Translations under genes and position numbers: made by a program
Assembly: GCA_040191315.1 (NCBI GenBank)
Contig: JAWJLM010000019.1
Span: 1 to 64,000, forward strand
DNA length: 64,000 bases
Direction: 5' to 3'
DNA from: Bacillaceae bacterium S4-13-56
GTDB taxonomy: Bacteria > Bacillota > Bacilli > Bacillales > JAWJLM01
The notes under the pieces: generated by a model
What the model saw: only the letters and a program-made list of their open reading frames with translations
Databases searched by the model: none
What the model was told of the DNA's origin: nothing
Shown here: positions 8,738-19,592 of the stretch, piece after piece
Layout of the letters: each line of letters begins with the position of its first letter
How positions within the stretch are numbered: position 1 is the first letter of the stretch

Positions 8738-10114
8738 ATGGCAAAAGTAAAAACAAAATATGTCTGTCAGGAATGTGGCTATGAATCTCCTAAATGGATG
8801 GGGAAATGTCCTGGATGCCATGAGTGGAATACTCTAGTAGAGGAGACATTTATTACAAAAAGCTCAGGAAGACGTCCAACCACATTTCAAGTGAATGATT
8901 CTACAAGAAAACCCGAAAAAATTTCAGCAATCCAATCCTCTCAAGAACCAAGAGTTACAACCTATATGAAAGAATTTAATCGTGTATTAGGAGGGGGGAT
9001 AGTACCAGGTTCTCTGGTTTTAGTTGGTGGTGACCCGGGCATTGGCAAATCAACACTCCTATTACAAATTTCCGCACAACTGTCCACGAAAGGCTTAAGG
9101 GTTCTTTATATTTCTGGAGAAGAATCCGCTAAACAAACAAAATTAAGAGCAGATCGATTAGAAATAGCAGGGGATGAGCTCTATGTATTATCGGAAACAA
9201 ATTTAGAATTAATTGGGCAAACCATTGATCAACTTTCACCTTCTTTTGTTGTAATTGACTCCATTCAAACGATCTATCGGGACGAAATCGCATCGGCTCC
9301 AGGCAGTGTTTCACAAGTGCGAGAATGCACAAGTGAGATTATGCGTATAGCTAAAAGTAAAGGAATTGCTATTTTTATTGTGGGTCATGTCACAAAAGAA
9401 GGCTCCATTGCAGGTCCAAGACTTTTGGAACATATGGTTGACAGCGTTCTTTATTTCGAAGGTGAGAGACACCATACGTTTCGAATACTTAGAAGTGTGA
9501 AAAATAGGTTTGGAAGTACAAATGAAATGGGAATTTTTGAAATGAAGGAAGAAGGCTTAGTGGAAGTAGCTAATCCCTCGGAAATATTTTTGGAGGAGAG
9601 GTCACGAGGTGCTTCTGGATCAACGATCGTTGCCTCGATGGAAGGAACAAGACCTGTTTTAGTAGAAATACAAGCTCTCATATCTCCAACGGCATTTGGA
9701 AATCCCAGAAGAATGGCAACAGGTTTAGACCATAATCGTGTTCCGTTGTTAATGGCTGTTTTAGAAAAAAGGGTAGGTTTATTATTGCAGAATCAGGATG
9801 CCTATGTAAAGGTAGCGGGAGGGGTAAAGCTAGATGAACCAGCCATTGACTTAGCGGTTGCTGTAAGTATAGCTTCAAGCTTCCGAGATCAACCATCCAA
9901 TCCTGAGGATGTTTTTATTGGGGAAGTAGGGCTGACTGGTGAAATTCGAAGGGTTGCAAGAATTGAACAACGAGTAAAAGAAGCTGCAAAACTGGGGTTT
10001 AAAAGAGTTATTTTACCAAGTAAAAACATTGGCGGTTGGACTGTTCCAGAGGGAATAGAAATCATTGGTGTTGACACGGTCAAGGAAGCTTTGAAAGAGG
10101 CGTTAGGAGGATAA
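8738..10114 (+). CDS. radA: DNA repair protein RadA (Sms)
   Basis: The 458-residue RecA-like helicase promotes branch migration in recombination and transformation. The N-terminal zinc finger has Cys10, Cys13, Cys24 and Cys27. Walker [11 protein letters not shown] is at 97-106, and the RadA-specific KNRFG motif lies near 257. The C-terminal third is the Lon-protease-like domain ([17 protein letters not shown]). An AAGGAGAGG ribosome binding site precedes the ATG. disA follows after 4 bp. Confidence 0.98.
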   Translation: MAKVKTKYVCQECGYESPKWMGKCPGCHEWNTLVEETFITKSSGRRPTTFQVNDSTRKPEKISAIQSSQEPRVTTYMKEFNRVLGGGIVPGSLVLVGGDPGIGKSTLLLQISAQLSTKGLRVLYISGEESAKQTKLRADRLEIAGDELYVLSETNLELIGQTIDQLSPSFVVIDSIQTIYRDEIASAPGSVSQVRECTSEIMRIAKSKGIAIFIVGHVTKEGSIAGPRLLEHMVDSVLYFEGERHHTFRILRSVKNRFGSTNEMGIFEMKEEGLVEVANPSEIFLEERSRGASGSTIVASMEGTRPVLVEIQALISPTAFGNPRRMATGLDHNRVPLLMAVLEKRVGLLLQNQDAYVKVAGGVKLDEPAIDLAVAVSIASSFRDQPSNPEDVFIGEVGLTGEIRRVARIEQRVKEAAKLGFKRVILPSKNIGGWTVPEGIEIIGVDTVKEALKEALGG

Positions 10115-10118
10115 ATCC

Positions 10119-11186
10119 ATGGTGAAAGACTTACATCAAGAGACAACTCCTGGTGAAATTTTGAAATCGGTTGCTCCTGGTACCCCGTTACGTGCAGGGA
10201 TAGATTCTGTGTTACGCGCAAATACCGGGGGATTAATTGTCATTGGAGAAAGTGAGCACCTAAATACCATTGTAGATGGTGGTTTTGTAATTGACACCGT
10301 CTTTTCACCTGCTCATCTATTTGAGTTAGCTAAAATGGATGGAGCGATTATTCTAAGTAAGAAAGGTGAACGTATATTGCGTGCGAATGCTCAATTAATT
10401 CCTAACCCTGCTATTGATTCAGATGAGACGGGGATGAGACATCGTACAGCAGAAAGAGTGGCAAAAGAAACGGGCCATTTAGTGATTGCTATATCTGAGA
10501 GAAGAAATGTGATCACTCTTTATAAAGGTCAGTTTAGATATGCGCTAAGAGATATGGATGTGATTTTAACAAAAGCAAATCAAGCCATCCAAACGCTTGA
10601 AAAATATAAGCATGTATTGACTCAAGGGTTGACCAATCTTGGAGCGCTAGAGTTTGAGGATATGGTTACTTTTTATGATGTACTACGAGTGATTCATCGA
10701 ACAGAGATGGTATTAAGAATAAAAGAAGAGGTATGTAATTATAGTATTGAGCTTGGGGTAGAAGGGCGTTTAATTGAGCTACAGCTTTCTGAGATAATGT
10801 CAGATATAGAGGAAGAAGCTTATTGGGTGATCAAAGATTATCATGCTACTGAGCAAGCAGAGGAAATGTTAATTAGTATGAAGGACAACATTGATTTCCA
10901 ATTTCATAAAGAAGAGCAAATCCTCCGCTTGCTTGGTTTCCCAAAATCAACTAAGTTAACAGATTCAATAAGACCTAGAGGGTATCGCATGTTACTTAAA
11001 ATCCCTAGACTTCCTTTGCCAATTATAGCTAGTTTAGTACGTGAGTATGGCGCATTGAACCGAATAATTAAGGGGCAAGTTGAGCAACTGACAAAGGTAG
11101 AAGGGATAGGAGAGGTGAGAGCTAGGCAAATTAAAGAAGGATTGGACCGTATTCAAGAGCAATTATTTGTTGATCGTCACATTTAG
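10119..11186 (+). CDS. disA: DNA integrity scanning diadenylate cyclase DisA
   Basis: The 355-residue protein makes c-di-AMP from two ATP and pauses at branched DNA. The DAC domain has the catalytic Asp74-Gly-Ala and Arg107-His-Arg motifs. A helical linker follows, then a C-terminal helix-hairpin-helix DNA-binding region ([12 protein letters not shown] at about 327-338). A four-base gap to radA indicates co-transcription, which fits the known RadA-DisA link. Confidence 0.98.
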   Translation: MVKDLHQETTPGEILKSVAPGTPLRAGIDSVLRANTGGLIVIGESEHLNTIVDGGFVIDTVFSPAHLFELAKMDGAIILSKKGERILRANAQLIPNPAIDSDETGMRHRTAERVAKETGHLVIAISERRNVITLYKGQFRYALRDMDVILTKANQAIQTLEKYKHVLTQGLTNLGALEFEDMVTFYDVLRVIHRTEMVLRIKEEVCNYSIELGVEGRLIELQLSEIMSDIEEEAYWVIKDYHATEQAEEMLISMKDNIDFQFHKEEQILRLLGFPKSTKLTDSIRPRGYRMLLKIPRLPLPIIASLVREYGALNRIIKGQVEQLTKVEGIGEVRARQIKEGLDRIQEQLFVDRHI

Positions 11187-11192
11187 GAAAAA

Positions 11193-11221
11193 TTGACTAG
11201 CAAAAAACTGTGTGGTAAAAT
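11193..11221 (+). promoter_or_regulatory. Probable SigA promoter for yacL
   Basis: TTGACT at 11193-11198 and TAAAAT at 11216-11221 are spaced by 17 bp, just after the disA stop. A second, weaker TATAAT occurs at 11274-11279 without a matching -35. Confidence 0.65.
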
Positions 11222-11407
11222 GTTAAGCTTTTGTTATTTGACTATAATTGTAAAATATGCTACGCTTTCTTAATATAATATAGGATTTTTAACATATCCA
11301 TGGGATTTTATTTCGAAAATAAAATAGATTTTTCGCTAGATTTTATTATAGAAGTTGGGTTAGTTTTATAAAAGAATGGAGATACTGAGTAGCAGGAGGT
11401 GAATACA

Positions 11408-12496
11408 GTGCTCAAACGTATTGTACAGTTATTTTTCATAGTTGCCGGAGGTACTATTGGGTATCTATACTTTCCTGATTTAGTAGATAACTTTACTGAT
11501 TCTGGATGGGTAACATCCCCTTATACTGGGATGGTGGCAGGGGCACTTATATTATATTTATTAACTTTTTGGTCTGTGAATTATATTGTTGGGTTTTTGC
11601 TATGGGTAGAGGAAACCCTGGTCAAGGTCCCCTTAGGTGATTTGTTATTTGGGAGCTTAGGATTAATTATCGGTCTAGTAGTTGCCTATTTAATTAATCT
11701 CCCATTGCGAGGTATTGATATTAATGTTATTAAAACAGTTGTACCTATTTTTACGACAGCCCTATTGGGTTATCTTGGATTCCAAGTTGGTTTTAAACGT
11801 AAAGATGAATTTATGACACATATACCTAAGAAGGAAAAGAAGAATATGAAGGCTAATGAAGATCTTGAATCAGAAGGATCCTCTATGCCTAAAGTCAAAA
11901 TTTTAGACACTTCAGTCATTATTGATGGGCGTATTGCGGATATCTGCCAAACACAATTCTTAGAAGGAACCATATTAATCCCGCAATTTGTTTTGGAAGA
12001 GTTGCAACATATTGCTGATTCCTCTGATGTCCTTAAAAGAAATCGCGGTCGTCGAGGATTAGACATTTTAAACCGTATGCAAAAAGAAATTCGTATTGGC
12101 GTAGAGATTTATGAGGGCGATTTTGAGGATATACAAGAAGTAGATAGCAAGCTAGTAAAATTAGCGAAAGTCATTAATGGTGTAGTAGTCACTAATGATT
12201 TTAATCTTAATAAAGTATGTGAATTTCAAAATGTTCAAGTCCTTAACATTAATGATTTGGCCAATGCGGTTAAACCGGTAGTATTACCTGGTGAAGAACT
12301 AACCGTTCAAGTAATCAAAGATGGAAAAGAACAAAAACAAGGTGTTGCTTATCTTGATGATGGGACTATGATCGTAGTAGAAGAAGGCAAAAACTATATT
12401 GGAAAAACCATCGAGGTCCTTGTTACAAGCGTGCTACAAACAAGTGCCGGACGAATGATTTTTGCAAAGCCTAAACTACTTGAAAAAGCATTATAA
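11408..12496 (+). CDS. yacL: PIN/TRAM domain membrane protein YacL
   Basis: The 362-residue product has four N-terminal membrane helices and then a PIN nuclease-like domain. This begins with the acidic motif [13 protein letters not shown] and continues with [17 protein letters not shown]-type residues. A C-terminal TRAM domain (about 295-358) follows. PIN and TRAM together imply RNA binding or cleavage at the membrane; no precise role is established that I can cite. The GTG at 11408 is spaced correctly from AGGAGGTG. The GTG at 11399 lies inside that ribosome binding site and is rejected. Confidence 0.92.
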   Translation: MLKRIVQLFFIVAGGTIGYLYFPDLVDNFTDSGWVTSPYTGMVAGALILYLLTFWSVNYIVGFLLWVEETLVKVPLGDLLFGSLGLIIGLVVAYLINLPLRGIDINVIKTVVPIFTTALLGYLGFQVGFKRKDEFMTHIPKKEKKNMKANEDLESEGSSMPKVKILDTSVIIDGRIADICQTQFLEGTILIPQFVLEELQHIADSSDVLKRNRGRRGLDILNRMQKEIRIGVEIYEGDFEDIQEVDSKLVKLAKVINGVVVTNDFNLNKVCEFQNVQVLNINDLANAVKPVVLPGEELTVQVIKDGKEQKQGVAYLDDGTMIVVEEGKNYIGKTIEVLVTSVLQTSAGRMIFAKPKLLEKAL

Positions 12497-12519
12497 AAGA
12501 GGTATAACAATAGAGGATG

Positions 12520-12550
12520 AAAAGCTGACTGTTAATGGTCAGCTTTTTCT
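12520..12550 (+). terminator. Terminator after yacL
   Basis: AAAGCTGAC pairs with GTCAGCTTT across a short loop, followed by TTTTCTTT. Confidence 0.88.
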
Positions 12551-12555
12551 TTCCA

Positions 12556-12717
12556 TTTATCCCGCATGAACGGTCTGTAATACCTCAACCTCAAGTCTTA
12601 AGTGAAACAAAAAGAGTAGGTGGGGTATAACTGCTGGTAAATGTCCGATTGGTTCAAGGGCTTTTAGGTGAGTGCTAACAATCAGTGGGGACGGCTGATT
12701 GAAGTTTTACTTTATTT
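12556..12717 (+). repeat. Interspersed repeat family B, copy B2
   Basis: It begins TTTATCCCGCATGAACGG and ends TTGAAGTTTTACTTTAT. Inside are CTTAAGTGAAAC, AAAGAGTAGGTGGGG, TGTCCGATTGGTTCAAGGGC and a small hairpin AATCAG...CTGATT. It closely matches B4. It ends about 25 bp before the ispD start, so it forms the whole upstream region of that gene. Confidence 0.82.
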
Positions 12718-12741
12718 TTAAAAAAGGCGGGTTGGTGCCTT

Positions 12742-13434
12742 ATGGATTATGAAGTCATTGTTCTTGCTGCTGGAAAAGGTAAGAGAATGAAGGCGGGAAT
12801 GAATAAGTTGTGGATACCATTACAAGGAAAACCGATACTTCATCATACATTAGAAGTGTTTGAAAGGGATGATTGGTGTCAGAGGATCATTCTTGTCCAT
12901 CATCCGGAAGAAAAAGATTTAATTTCTGCACAAATACATAATTATAAAACTCCTATTTCACTGATTAGTGGCGGGGGAGAACGACAAGACAGTGTACGAG
13001 CGGGTTTAGGGAAAGCTCTTCTGAAAAATCTTATTTTGATCCATGATGGAGCACGCCCATTTGTTACCCATGATAAAATTCATTTGTTAGTGAAGAAAGC
13101 AGAAGAGGTCGGAGCTGCATTATTAGCAACTCAAGTGACTGATACTATTAAATCCACCAAAGAAAAACAGCTACATACTCTTGATAGAAGTTATTTGTGG
13201 GCTGCCCAAACCCCACAAGCGTTTCATTATTCATTGATTGAAAAGGTACATCAAAGAGCAGTAGAAGCGGGTTTCCTAGGGACAGATGATGCCTCTTTAG
13301 CTGAAAAATATGGATACAAGGTTGCTATAGTTGAAGGAGAAAAATCAAACATAAAGCTAACTTCACCGGATGATTTAGAAATGGCCGAATGGATTTTAAA
13401 CAAAAGAGAAAAAATGGGAAGGAGCAATATATAA
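12742..13434 (+). CDS. ispD: 2-C-methyl-D-erythritol 4-phosphate cytidylyltransferase IspD
   Basis: The 230-residue enzyme joins CTP to methylerythritol phosphate, the third step of the MEP isoprenoid pathway. The nucleotide-binding N-terminus is [18 protein letters not shown] at residues 7-24. The conserved VHDGARP-like motif is present as IHDGARPFV (about 99-107). The stop codon overlaps the ispF ATG by one base, which indicates translational coupling. Confidence 0.97.
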   Translation: MDYEVIVLAAGKGKRMKAGMNKLWIPLQGKPILHHTLEVFERDDWCQRIILVHHPEEKDLISAQIHNYKTPISLISGGGERQDSVRAGLGKALLKNLILIHDGARPFVTHDKIHLLVKKAEEVGAALLATQVTDTIKSTKEKQLHTLDRSYLWAAQTPQAFHYSLIEKVHQRAVEAGFLGTDDASLAEKYGYKVAIVEGEKSNIKLTSPDDLEMAEWILNKREKMGRSNI

Positions 13435-13916
13435 TGTTTCGAATTGGACAAGGGTTCGACGTCCATCAGCTAGTGGAAGGAAGACCTTGTATTATTGGTG
13501 GTGTGGAAATTCCTTACGAGAAAGGACTTATAGGGCATTCAGATGCAGATGTTCTACTCCATACTGTCGCGGATGCGTGTCTTGGTGCCATTGGAGCGGG
13601 AGACATTGGAAAGCACTTCCCGGATACAGATCCAGCCTACAAGGATGCAGATTCCAAAAAACTTTTGGAGCATGTGTGGCAACTAATAGAGCAGGAAGGC
13701 TATGAAATAGGAAATGTGGACTGTACTATTATTGCTCAGGCGCCTAAAATGGCCCCCTATATCGGACAGATGCGTAGTAAAATTGCGGAGTTGATTCAGT
13801 GTGAGGTTAGCCAAGTCAATGTGAAGGCAACTACGACAGAAAAGTTAGGTTTTACTGGAAGGAAAGAAGGTATAGCGGCACAAGCAGTAGTCCTTTTACA
13901 GAAAAAACCGAAGTAA
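13434..13916 (+). CDS. ispF: 2-C-methyl-D-erythritol 2,4-cyclodiphosphate synthase IspF
   Basis: The 160-residue MEP-pathway enzyme cyclises CDP-methylerythritol phosphate with loss of CMP. The metal ligands of the family are visible as FDVH (Asp8, His10) and in [10 protein letters not shown] (His42). The conserved [16 protein letters not shown] motif lies near the C-terminus. The ATG at 13434 overlaps the ispD stop and has GGAAGGAG upstream. A start at 13389 inside ispD would add 15 non-family residues. Confidence 0.97.
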   Translation: MFRIGQGFDVHQLVEGRPCIIGGVEIPYEKGLIGHSDADVLLHTVADACLGAIGAGDIGKHFPDTDPAYKDADSKKLLEHVWQLIEQEGYEIGNVDCTIIAQAPKMAPYIGQMRSKIAELIQCEVSQVNVKATTTEKLGFTGRKEGIAAQAVVLLQKKPK

Positions 13917-13934
13917 AGAAGGGAGAATGATAAA

Positions 13935-15395
13935 ATGGCACAGGAAATTCGGGTAAGATACGCTCCAAGTCCAACTGGGCATTTGCATATTGGTAATGCA
14001 CGAACCGCATTATTTAATTATTTATTTGCTAGGAGTACAAATGGGAAATTTATTATTCGTATAGAGGATACAGATGACAAGAGAAATGTTGTAGGTGGAG
14101 AAGAGAGCCAAATGAAATGGCTAAAATGGCTCGGGATTGATTGGGACGAAAGTACGGATGTTGGTGGACCAGTTGGACCATATCGTCAAACCGACCGGTT
14201 AAATATCTATAACCAATACGTGGACGAACTATTGCAACGCGGACTTGCGTATAAATGCTATATGACAGAAGAAGAATTGGAGCAAGAAAGAGAGGAACAG
14301 AAGGCTCAGGGTGTATTAATTCCAAAATATTCAGGAGCACATCGCGATCTAACAGAGGAACAACAAAAGCAATTTGAAGAAGAGGGACGTTTACCAAGTA
14401 TTCGTCTTCGAGTTTCTGAGAATAGGACCTACCGCTTTAAGGATATGGTCAAGGGAGATATTTCATTTGAATCGAATGACTTTGGTGACTGGGTCATCCG
14501 AAAGAAAAATGGAATTCCAACCTATAATTTTGCGGTAGCGGTTGATGACCACCTCATGGAAATTACACATGTTCTTCGTGGGGAGGATCACATCTCCAAC
14601 ACTCCTAAGCAAATGATGGTTTATGAGGCTCTTGGATGGGATGTTCCGACCTTTGGACATATGACGCTAATCGTTAATGAGCAAAGAAAGAAATTGAGTA
14701 AGCGGGATGAATCCATTATTCAATTTATTGAACAATATGCTGATTTGGGATACTTACCAGAAGCTCTATTTAACTATATTGCTCTTCTTGGTTGGTCACC
14801 AGTTGGCGAAGAAGAAATCTATACCAGAGAAGAATTTATTAAAATTTTTGATCCTAATCGTTTAGCTACATCACCAGCGGTTTTTGATCCAACTAAATTA
14901 AAATGGTTGAATAATGAATACATTAAATCCGCTGATTTAGGTCGTATTGTTACATTAGCGCTACCTTTTTTGAAGAAAGCGGGTTTGCTTGAGGGGAAAT
15001 CTGAAGAGTGGGCTAAAGATTTAATCGCCTTATATAAGGAGCAATTAAGCTATGGAGCAGAAATTGTGGAGCTTACAGATCTCTTTTTCAAAAAAGAGGT
15101 CGGGTATCCAGAGGAAGCAATGGAAGTTCTTAACAGGGAGACAGTTCCAGAAGTCTTAAAGGAGTTTAAGAATCAGCTTCTACAAGTAGAAGAATATCGT
15201 TCGGACTCCATAAAAGGAGCAATTAAGGCAACCCAAAAAGAAACCAACCAAAAAGGAAAGAACCTGTTCATGCCGATTCGTGTTGCAGCTACTGGACAAA
15301 CCCATGGCCGTGACTTAAACGATACCCTATACTTATTAGGCCAAGAAGTGGTGGTTTATCGTATAGAACAAGTTTTAAATGTGCTAAATAAATAA
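13935..15395 (+). CDS. gltX: Glutamyl-tRNA synthetase
   Basis: The 486-residue class I synthetase has the HIGH-type motif [20 protein letters not shown] near residues 11-30 and a KLSKR loop (KMSKS equivalent) near 255. The C-terminal anticodon-binding helical domain is complete. In Bacillus this enzyme also charges tRNA-Gln with Glu for the amidotransferase GatCAB; that non-discriminating role is inferred from family. It lies between ispF (18 bp upstream) and the T-box of the cysteine genes. Confidence 0.98.
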   Translation: MAQEIRVRYAPSPTGHLHIGNARTALFNYLFARSTNGKFIIRIEDTDDKRNVVGGEESQMKWLKWLGIDWDESTDVGGPVGPYRQTDRLNIYNQYVDELLQRGLAYKCYMTEEELEQEREEQKAQGVLIPKYSGAHRDLTEEQQKQFEEEGRLPSIRLRVSENRTYRFKDMVKGDISFESNDFGDWVIRKKNGIPTYNFAVAVDDHLMEITHVLRGEDHISNTPKQMMVYEALGWDVPTFGHMTLIVNEQRKKLSKRDESIIQFIEQYADLGYLPEALFNYIALLGWSPVGEEEIYTREEFIKIFDPNRLATSPAVFDPTKLKWLNNEYIKSADLGRIVTLALPFLKKAGLLEGKSEEWAKDLIALYKEQLSYGAEIVELTDLFFKKEVGYPEEAMEVLNRETVPEVLKEFKNQLLQVEEYRSDSIKGAIKATQKETNQKGKNLFMPIRVAATGQTHGRDLNDTLYLLGQEVVVYRIEQVLNVLNK

Positions 15396-15396
15396 T

Positions 15397-15425
15397 TTCA
15401 CTTTTTAAAAGGAATGTAATATAGT
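15397..15425 (+). promoter_or_regulatory. Possible SigA promoter of the T-box leader
   Basis: TTCACT at 15397-15402 and TATAGT at 15420-15425 are separated by 17 bp. This places the start near 15432, just ahead of the T-box leader. Confidence 0.45.
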
Positions 15426-15431
15426 AGTAGT

Positions 15432-15641
15432 ACAATATTTTTGAACGTTGATGGGGAGAAGTAGATTAAGGGTTCCTTATCCAGAGAATAATCACCATGG
15501 CTGAGAGTGGTTATAAGGATACTTAATTGAAATGCACCTCGGAAGTCTCTTATTGAAACTAAGTAAATAAGAGCGGTACCAGCCGTTATCAAGGGATAAG
15601 TTGGAGAGAATTCTCTCAAACAGAGTGGAACCGCGCGAAAA
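15432..15641 (+). promoter_or_regulatory. T-box leader, tRNA-Cys type
   Basis: The antiterminator T-box AGAGTGGAACCGCG is at 15622-15635, a near match to the canonical AGGGTGGNACCGCG. Upstream is a stem I region with GA-rich segments and the specifier candidate TGC (Cys) at 15533-15535, in the usual xxxACC context (TGCACC). The next genes are cysE and cysS, which fits sensing of uncharged tRNA-Cys. Unusually, more than 700 bp separate it from cysE. Confidence 0.88.
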
Positions 15642-15679
15642 GCGTCTCTGTACAGTACTGTACAGAGACGCATTTTTTT
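15642..15679 (+). terminator. T-box-regulated terminator
   Basis: Positions 15642-15671 form a perfect 30-bp palindrome (GCGTCTCTGTACAGT and its complement), followed by ATTTTTTTA. It directly follows the antiterminator sequence, as expected for a transcriptional T-box. Confidence 0.9.
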
Positions 15680-15689
15680 ATACTATCAG

Positions 15690-15997
15690 CTGCAACTTTA
15701 GCCGGTTAATAGTATAAGTAAAACTAATGCTTTCGCCGTTAGGACTTGGTGATAAGCCGAGTTTTTCTAAAAAGATAAGAAATCATTATGGCTCGCTTCG
15801 CGGAGCCACCATCTACCATGAAAATGGATTCCTAATCTTTGGGAATACCTTTAATAACAATATGACCAGGTCGAAATATACATTGGTGGATCCTGAAAAA
15901 GGATACCCTGCATAAGAAACGGGTTGTGACGGTATAGAAGTACCATCTATTGTGACTTGATCACGTAAACAAAAGTTTTACAGGGTCTATTTTCATA
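15690..15997 (+). repeat. Family C-like copy C2 and unassigned sequence
   Basis: GCTTTCGCCGTTAGGACTTGG and GATAAGCCGAGTTTTCTAA, split here at position 15750, resemble the distal half of family C. The next 200 bp include a hairpin GGCTC...GAGCC at 15790-15808 and no recognisable gene. A 62-codon reading frame at 15727-15915 lacks a ribosome binding site and is not accepted. Confidence 0.5.
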
Positions 15998-16300
15998 CAA
16001 AAGTATAAAATTTGTCTAGCTCCAGCGAAAAAGCTTCCTCGAGTAATCTTCGCCCCGAGTAAGGAAATCTACTTAGAGGTTCTTCGCAGAAACAAGCGAT
16101 TTTCTTGTTTCGAGGGGCAGCCTATCGACTAGAGTCGGTTCCCTCCAGTCATTATCGATGAAGGAGGTTCGGTTAAAAACGCGACATCCTGGGACTGCGA
16201 TTACTCGTCCCACCGAAATGATTTGCAACACCGAATGGGCGAGCCCGTGTGAACCGTGTTTCCTTTGAGATACAGGACAGAAAGCTACAATAAACTATTT
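15998..16300 (+). repeat. Interspersed repeat family A, composite copy A3
   Basis: It opens with AAGTATAAAATTTGTCTAGC, then CTCCAGCGAAAAAGC and CGAGTAATCTTC, as in A2 and A6. It then switches at about 16120 to CCTATCGACTAGAGTCGGTT, then CCCTCC, the block seen in A5 and A4. It looks like two subtypes of the same family joined. Confidence 0.72.
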
Positions 16301-16306
16301 AGCGCG

Positions 16307-16369
16307 AATCTTAAGTGAAACGAAAAGAGTAGGTGGTGGGGACGGCCTCTGATTGAAGTTTTACTTTAT
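16307..16369 (+). repeat. Interspersed repeat family B, truncated copy B3
   Basis: It keeps CTTAAGTGAAACGAAAAGAG, TAGGTGG, TGGGGACGG and TGATTGAAGTTTTACTTTAT, but lacks the central block of B2 and B4. It ends 30 bp before the cysE start. Confidence 0.75.
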
Positions 16370-16399
16370 GTGGAAGAGGAGAATAAAGGGGGGAACAGG

Positions 16400-17059
16400 A
16401 TGAAAAAAATCTATCGAATGTTAAAAGATGATGTAGATGTTGTTTTTGATCAGGATCCTGCAGCAAGGACTTATTTTGAAGTTGTATTAACCTATTCGGG
16501 GCTTCATGCGATTTGGAATCATAGATTGGCCCATGCGTTATATAAGCGTAAATTTTTCTTTTTAGCTAGAGTTATCTCCCAGGTAAGCCGTTTTTTTACA
16601 GGGATTGAAATTCATCCTGGTGCTAAAATTGGTAGAAGGTTTTTTATCGATCATGGGATGGGAGTCGTTATTGGGGAAACTTGCGAAATTGGAGATAATG
16701 TTACCATCTTTCAAGGGGTAACTCTTGGAGGGACAGGAAAAGAAAAAGGAAAGCGTCATCCAACAATCAAGGATAATGCTTTAATAGCAACAGGAGCAAA
16801 AGTTTTAGGTTCCATTGTTATTGGAGAGAATTCAAAGGTTGGAGCGGGTTCTGTCGTATTACATGATGTGCCACCAAATTCTACCGTGGTTGGTATCCCT
16901 GGGCAAGTCGTTATACAAGATGGCAAAAAAGTGCGTCGTGACCTTGATCACCACAAGCTACCAGATCCAGTTTTAGACCGAATGAACAAAATGGAAGAAG
17001 AAATAAAAAAACTACAGGAAGAGTTAGAACGTAAGGAGGAAAGGACCCATGGCCATTAA
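16400..17059 (+). CDS. cysE: Serine O-acetyltransferase CysE
   Basis: The 219-residue enzyme acetylates serine with acetyl-CoA in the first step of cysteine synthesis. The C-terminal left-handed beta-helix is clear from hexapeptide repeats ([21 protein letters not shown]). It includes the catalytic His region [16 protein letters not shown] and the acetyl-CoA-binding [16 protein letters not shown]. The start follows AAGGGGGGAA; an upstream in-frame ATG at 16370 gives only a non-family extension. The 3' end overlaps cysS by 11 bp. Confidence 0.96.
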   Translation: MKKIYRMLKDDVDVVFDQDPAARTYFEVVLTYSGLHAIWNHRLAHALYKRKFFFLARVISQVSRFFTGIEIHPGAKIGRRFFIDHGMGVVIGETCEIGDNVTIFQGVTLGGTGKEKGKRHPTIKDNALIATGAKVLGSIVIGENSKVGAGSVVLHDVPPNSTVVGIPGQVVIQDGKKVRRDLDHHKLPDPVLDRMNKMEEEIKKLQEELERKEERTHGH

Positions 17060-18452
17060 ATTATATAATACGATAACACGAAAGAAAGAAGTCTTCACTC
17101 CTATAGAAGAAGGAAAAGTAAAAATGTATGTATGCGGTCCTACCGTCTATAATTATATTCATATAGGGAACGCTAGGCCAGCCATTGTTTTTGATACCGT
17201 GAGAAGATATTTTGAATACCAAAATTATGATGTTCACTATGTCCTAAACTTTACCGATGTGGATGACAAAATAATTAAAGCGGCCAATGAATTGGGTGAG
17301 GAAGTTCCGCAGTTAGCCGAACGCTTTATCGATTCCTATAAACAAGATGTAGGTGCCCTTGGCGTAAAAGAGGCCGTTGATCATCCAAGAGTAACAGAAA
17401 ATATGGAAGAGATCATTGCCTTTATTGATACTTTGGTCAAAAAGGGTTATGCCTACGAATCTGAGGGCGACGTGTATTATCGCACCCGTTCTTTCAAAGA
17501 ATACGGAAAACTATCACATCAATCTATCGATGAATTACGTGCGGGATCACGTATTGAAGTGGGAGAGAAAAAGGATGATCCACTGGATTTTGCCCTCTGG
17601 AAGCAAGCGAAACCTGGAGAAATTTCATGGGAGAGTCCATGGGGTAAAGGTCGTCCTGGTTGGCATATTGAATGCTCAGCTATGGCTAAGAAATACCTAG
17701 GGGATACAATTGATATCCATGCCGGAGGGCAAGACCTCACTTTTCCTCATCATGAAAATGAGATTGCGCAGTCTGAGGCATTGAACGAAAAGAAGTTTGC
17801 TAACTACTGGATGCATAATGGTTATTTGAAAATCGACAATGAAAAAATGTCTAAGTCTCTAGGAAATTTTATTTTAGTGAATGAAATGATTCAAAAACAT
17901 GATCCACAAGTTGTTCGTTTCTTTATGCTTAGTGTCCATTATCGTCATCCTATTAATTTTAGTGATGAGTTATTAGATAGTGCGAAAAACGGATTAGATC
18001 GGATCCGCAATGCCTATCAGAATTTAGAGCATCGAAAACATTCGTCTACAGGATTTGGTAAAGAGGAAGAAGAAATTAACGCAAAGATTGATGAGTTTAT
18101 TCAACGTTTTGAAGAGGAAATGGACGATGATTTTAATACAGCAAACACCATTGCTGTTCTGTTCGATTTAACAAAGGAAAGTAATGTCTATCTACAACAA
18201 GGGCATACTTCTAAAGAAACCATTGAAAGTTTTCAACAGGCCTTTGAAAAGATTGCTAACGTGTTAGGGATTATGCTGAAAGTAGAAGAAAAACTTTTAG
18301 ACGAGGAAATTGATTCTTTAATTGCGGAGCGTATCCAGGCAAGAAAGGATAGGAATTTTCAAAGAGCAGACGAAATTCGTGATTTGTTGAAGGAGAAAAA
18401 TATAATGTTAGAGGATACACCACAGGGAACTCGTTGGAAAAGAGGATCATAA
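17049..18452 (+). CDS. cysS: Cysteinyl-tRNA synthetase
   Basis: The 467-residue class I synthetase has the HIGH motif YIHIGNARP near residues 36-44 and KMSKS ([13 protein letters not shown]) near 266-278. The zinc ligands are suggested by Cys28 in CGPTVYN, Cys209-region HIECS and HHENE. It is translated from within the cysE end. Pairing with cysE under one T-box links cysteine supply to cysteine charging. Confidence 0.98.
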   Translation: MAIKLYNTITRKKEVFTPIEEGKVKMYVCGPTVYNYIHIGNARPAIVFDTVRRYFEYQNYDVHYVLNFTDVDDKIIKAANELGEEVPQLAERFIDSYKQDVGALGVKEAVDHPRVTENMEEIIAFIDTLVKKGYAYESEGDVYYRTRSFKEYGKLSHQSIDELRAGSRIEVGEKKDDPLDFALWKQAKPGEISWESPWGKGRPGWHIECSAMAKKYLGDTIDIHAGGQDLTFPHHENEIAQSEALNEKKFANYWMHNGYLKIDNEKMSKSLGNFILVNEMIQKHDPQVVRFFMLSVHYRHPINFSDELLDSAKNGLDRIRNAYQNLEHRKHSSTGFGKEEEEINAKIDEFIQRFEEEMDDDFNTANTIAVLFDLTKESNVYLQQGHTSKETIESFQQAFEKIANVLGIMLKVEEKLLDEEIDSLIAERIQARKDRNFQRADEIRDLLKEKNIMLEDTPQGTRWKRGS

Positions 18453-18850
18453 TGGTGGATGCTAAACAAATGAAAAGCTTAACTCTGGCTTATATGGGGG
18501 ACGTCCTATATGAGCAATATGTTAGAGAACATCTGATACGAAGTGGTCAAGTCATGCCGCAGCGCCTACACGAAGGTGCGGTCCGCTTTGTGTCTGCTAA
18601 ATCTCAAGCAAGGGTTTTGCGTGAATGGATAGAAGATCAGCTGTTGTCAGAAGAAGAGGTAGCTGTTGTTCGAAGGGGACGAAATGCAAAATCGGGTTCA
18701 GTTCCTAAAAACACCGATGTGCAAACCTATCGATACAGTACTGCGTTCGAGGCGTTATTAGGATACTTATATTTTTCCCATCAAAATGAAAGACTTATTG
18801 ATCTCGTAGAATTAGCCATCAAGTCTGTAGAAAGGAGCGATTCCCAGTGA
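18452..18850 (+). CDS. mrnC: Mini-ribonuclease III (MrnC)
   Basis: The 132-residue protein is an RNase III catalytic domain without a dsRNA-binding domain. It matures 23S rRNA ends in Bacillus. The catalytic signature LAYMGDVLYEQYVREHL includes Asp17, and the second acidic motif is FEALLGYLYF. The ATG overlaps the cysS stop by one base. Its own stop overlaps the rlmB GTG by four bases, so cysS-mrnC-rlmB look translationally coupled. Confidence 0.95.
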   Translation: MVDAKQMKSLTLAYMGDVLYEQYVREHLIRSGQVMPQRLHEGAVRFVSAKSQARVLREWIEDQLLSEEEVAVVRRGRNAKSGSVPKNTDVQTYRYSTAFEALLGYLYFSHQNERLIDLVELAIKSVERSDSQ

Positions 18851-19590
18851 GTGAAGAATGGATTATTGGAAAGAATCCAGTGTTAGAAGCATTACGGTCA
18901 GGCCGAGAAATGAATAAAATATGGATAGCGGAGCACCTTCAGTTTCAAGCAACAAAGCAAATACAACAGTTAGCCAAACAAAATAATACGATTGTTCAGC
19001 AGGTGCCCAAGAAGAAGTTAGATCAAATGTTTGAAGGAAATCATCAGGGAGTTGCAGCTTCGGTAGCTGCCTATGAATATTCCACTTTGGATGCTTTGTT
19101 TGCTAAAGCGAATGAAAAAGGGGAAGCACCTTTCTTTCTTCTACTTGATGAGCTGGAGGACCCTCACAATCTTGGATCGATTTTGCGTACAGCGGATGCG
19201 GTAGGAGCTCACGGTATTATTATTCCGAAGCGGAGATCTGTGGGATTAACAGCTTCAGTGGCTAAAGCCTCAACAGGAGCTATTGAATATGTGCCCGTAG
19301 TAAGAGTAACCAACCTCTCACAAACCATCGATGAATTAAAGGAAAAGGGAGTCTGGGTGGTTGGTACTGATGCGGAAGGTAAAGAGGATTATCGAGAACT
19401 TGATGGAACATTACCCCTTGCTTTAGTTATTGGTAGTGAAGGCAAAGGGATTAGTCGTCTCGTGCAAAAAAATTGCGATTGGATGATTCGACTCCCAATG
19501 AAGGGGAAGGTCACTTCATTGAATGCATCAGTTGCAGCTTCTCTCCTCATGTATGAAGTTTATAGGAAACGCAATCCTATAGGTGATTGA
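18847..19590 (+). CDS. rlmB: 23S rRNA 2'-O-methyltransferase RlmB family (TrmH/SpoU)
   Basis: The 247-residue protein has an N-terminal substrate-binding domain and a C-terminal knotted SPOUT domain. The three SpoU motifs are visible: DPHNLGSILRTADAVGAHG, VIGSEGKGIS and LPMKGKVTSLNASVAA. The latter two form the SAM-binding knot. It starts with GTG inside the mrnC stop. The family methylates G2251 (E. coli numbering) in the peptidyl-transferase loop; the exact target here is inferred. Confidence 0.93.
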   Translation: MSEEWIIGKNPVLEALRSGREMNKIWIAEHLQFQATKQIQQLAKQNNTIVQQVPKKKLDQMFEGNHQGVAASVAAYEYSTLDALFAKANEKGEAPFFLLLDELEDPHNLGSILRTADAVGAHGIIIPKRRSVGLTASVAKASTGAIEYVPVVRVTNLSQTIDELKEKGVWVVGTDAEGKEDYRELDGTLPLALVIGSEGKGISRLVQKNCDWMIRLPMKGKVTSLNASVAASLLMYEVYRKRNPIGD

Positions 19591-19592
19591 AA

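Noticed and set aside
15727-15915. 62-codon reading frame downstream of the cysteine T-box
   Set aside because: It starts inside a family C-like repeat, has no ribosome binding site and spans a hairpin. It resembles no protein I know.
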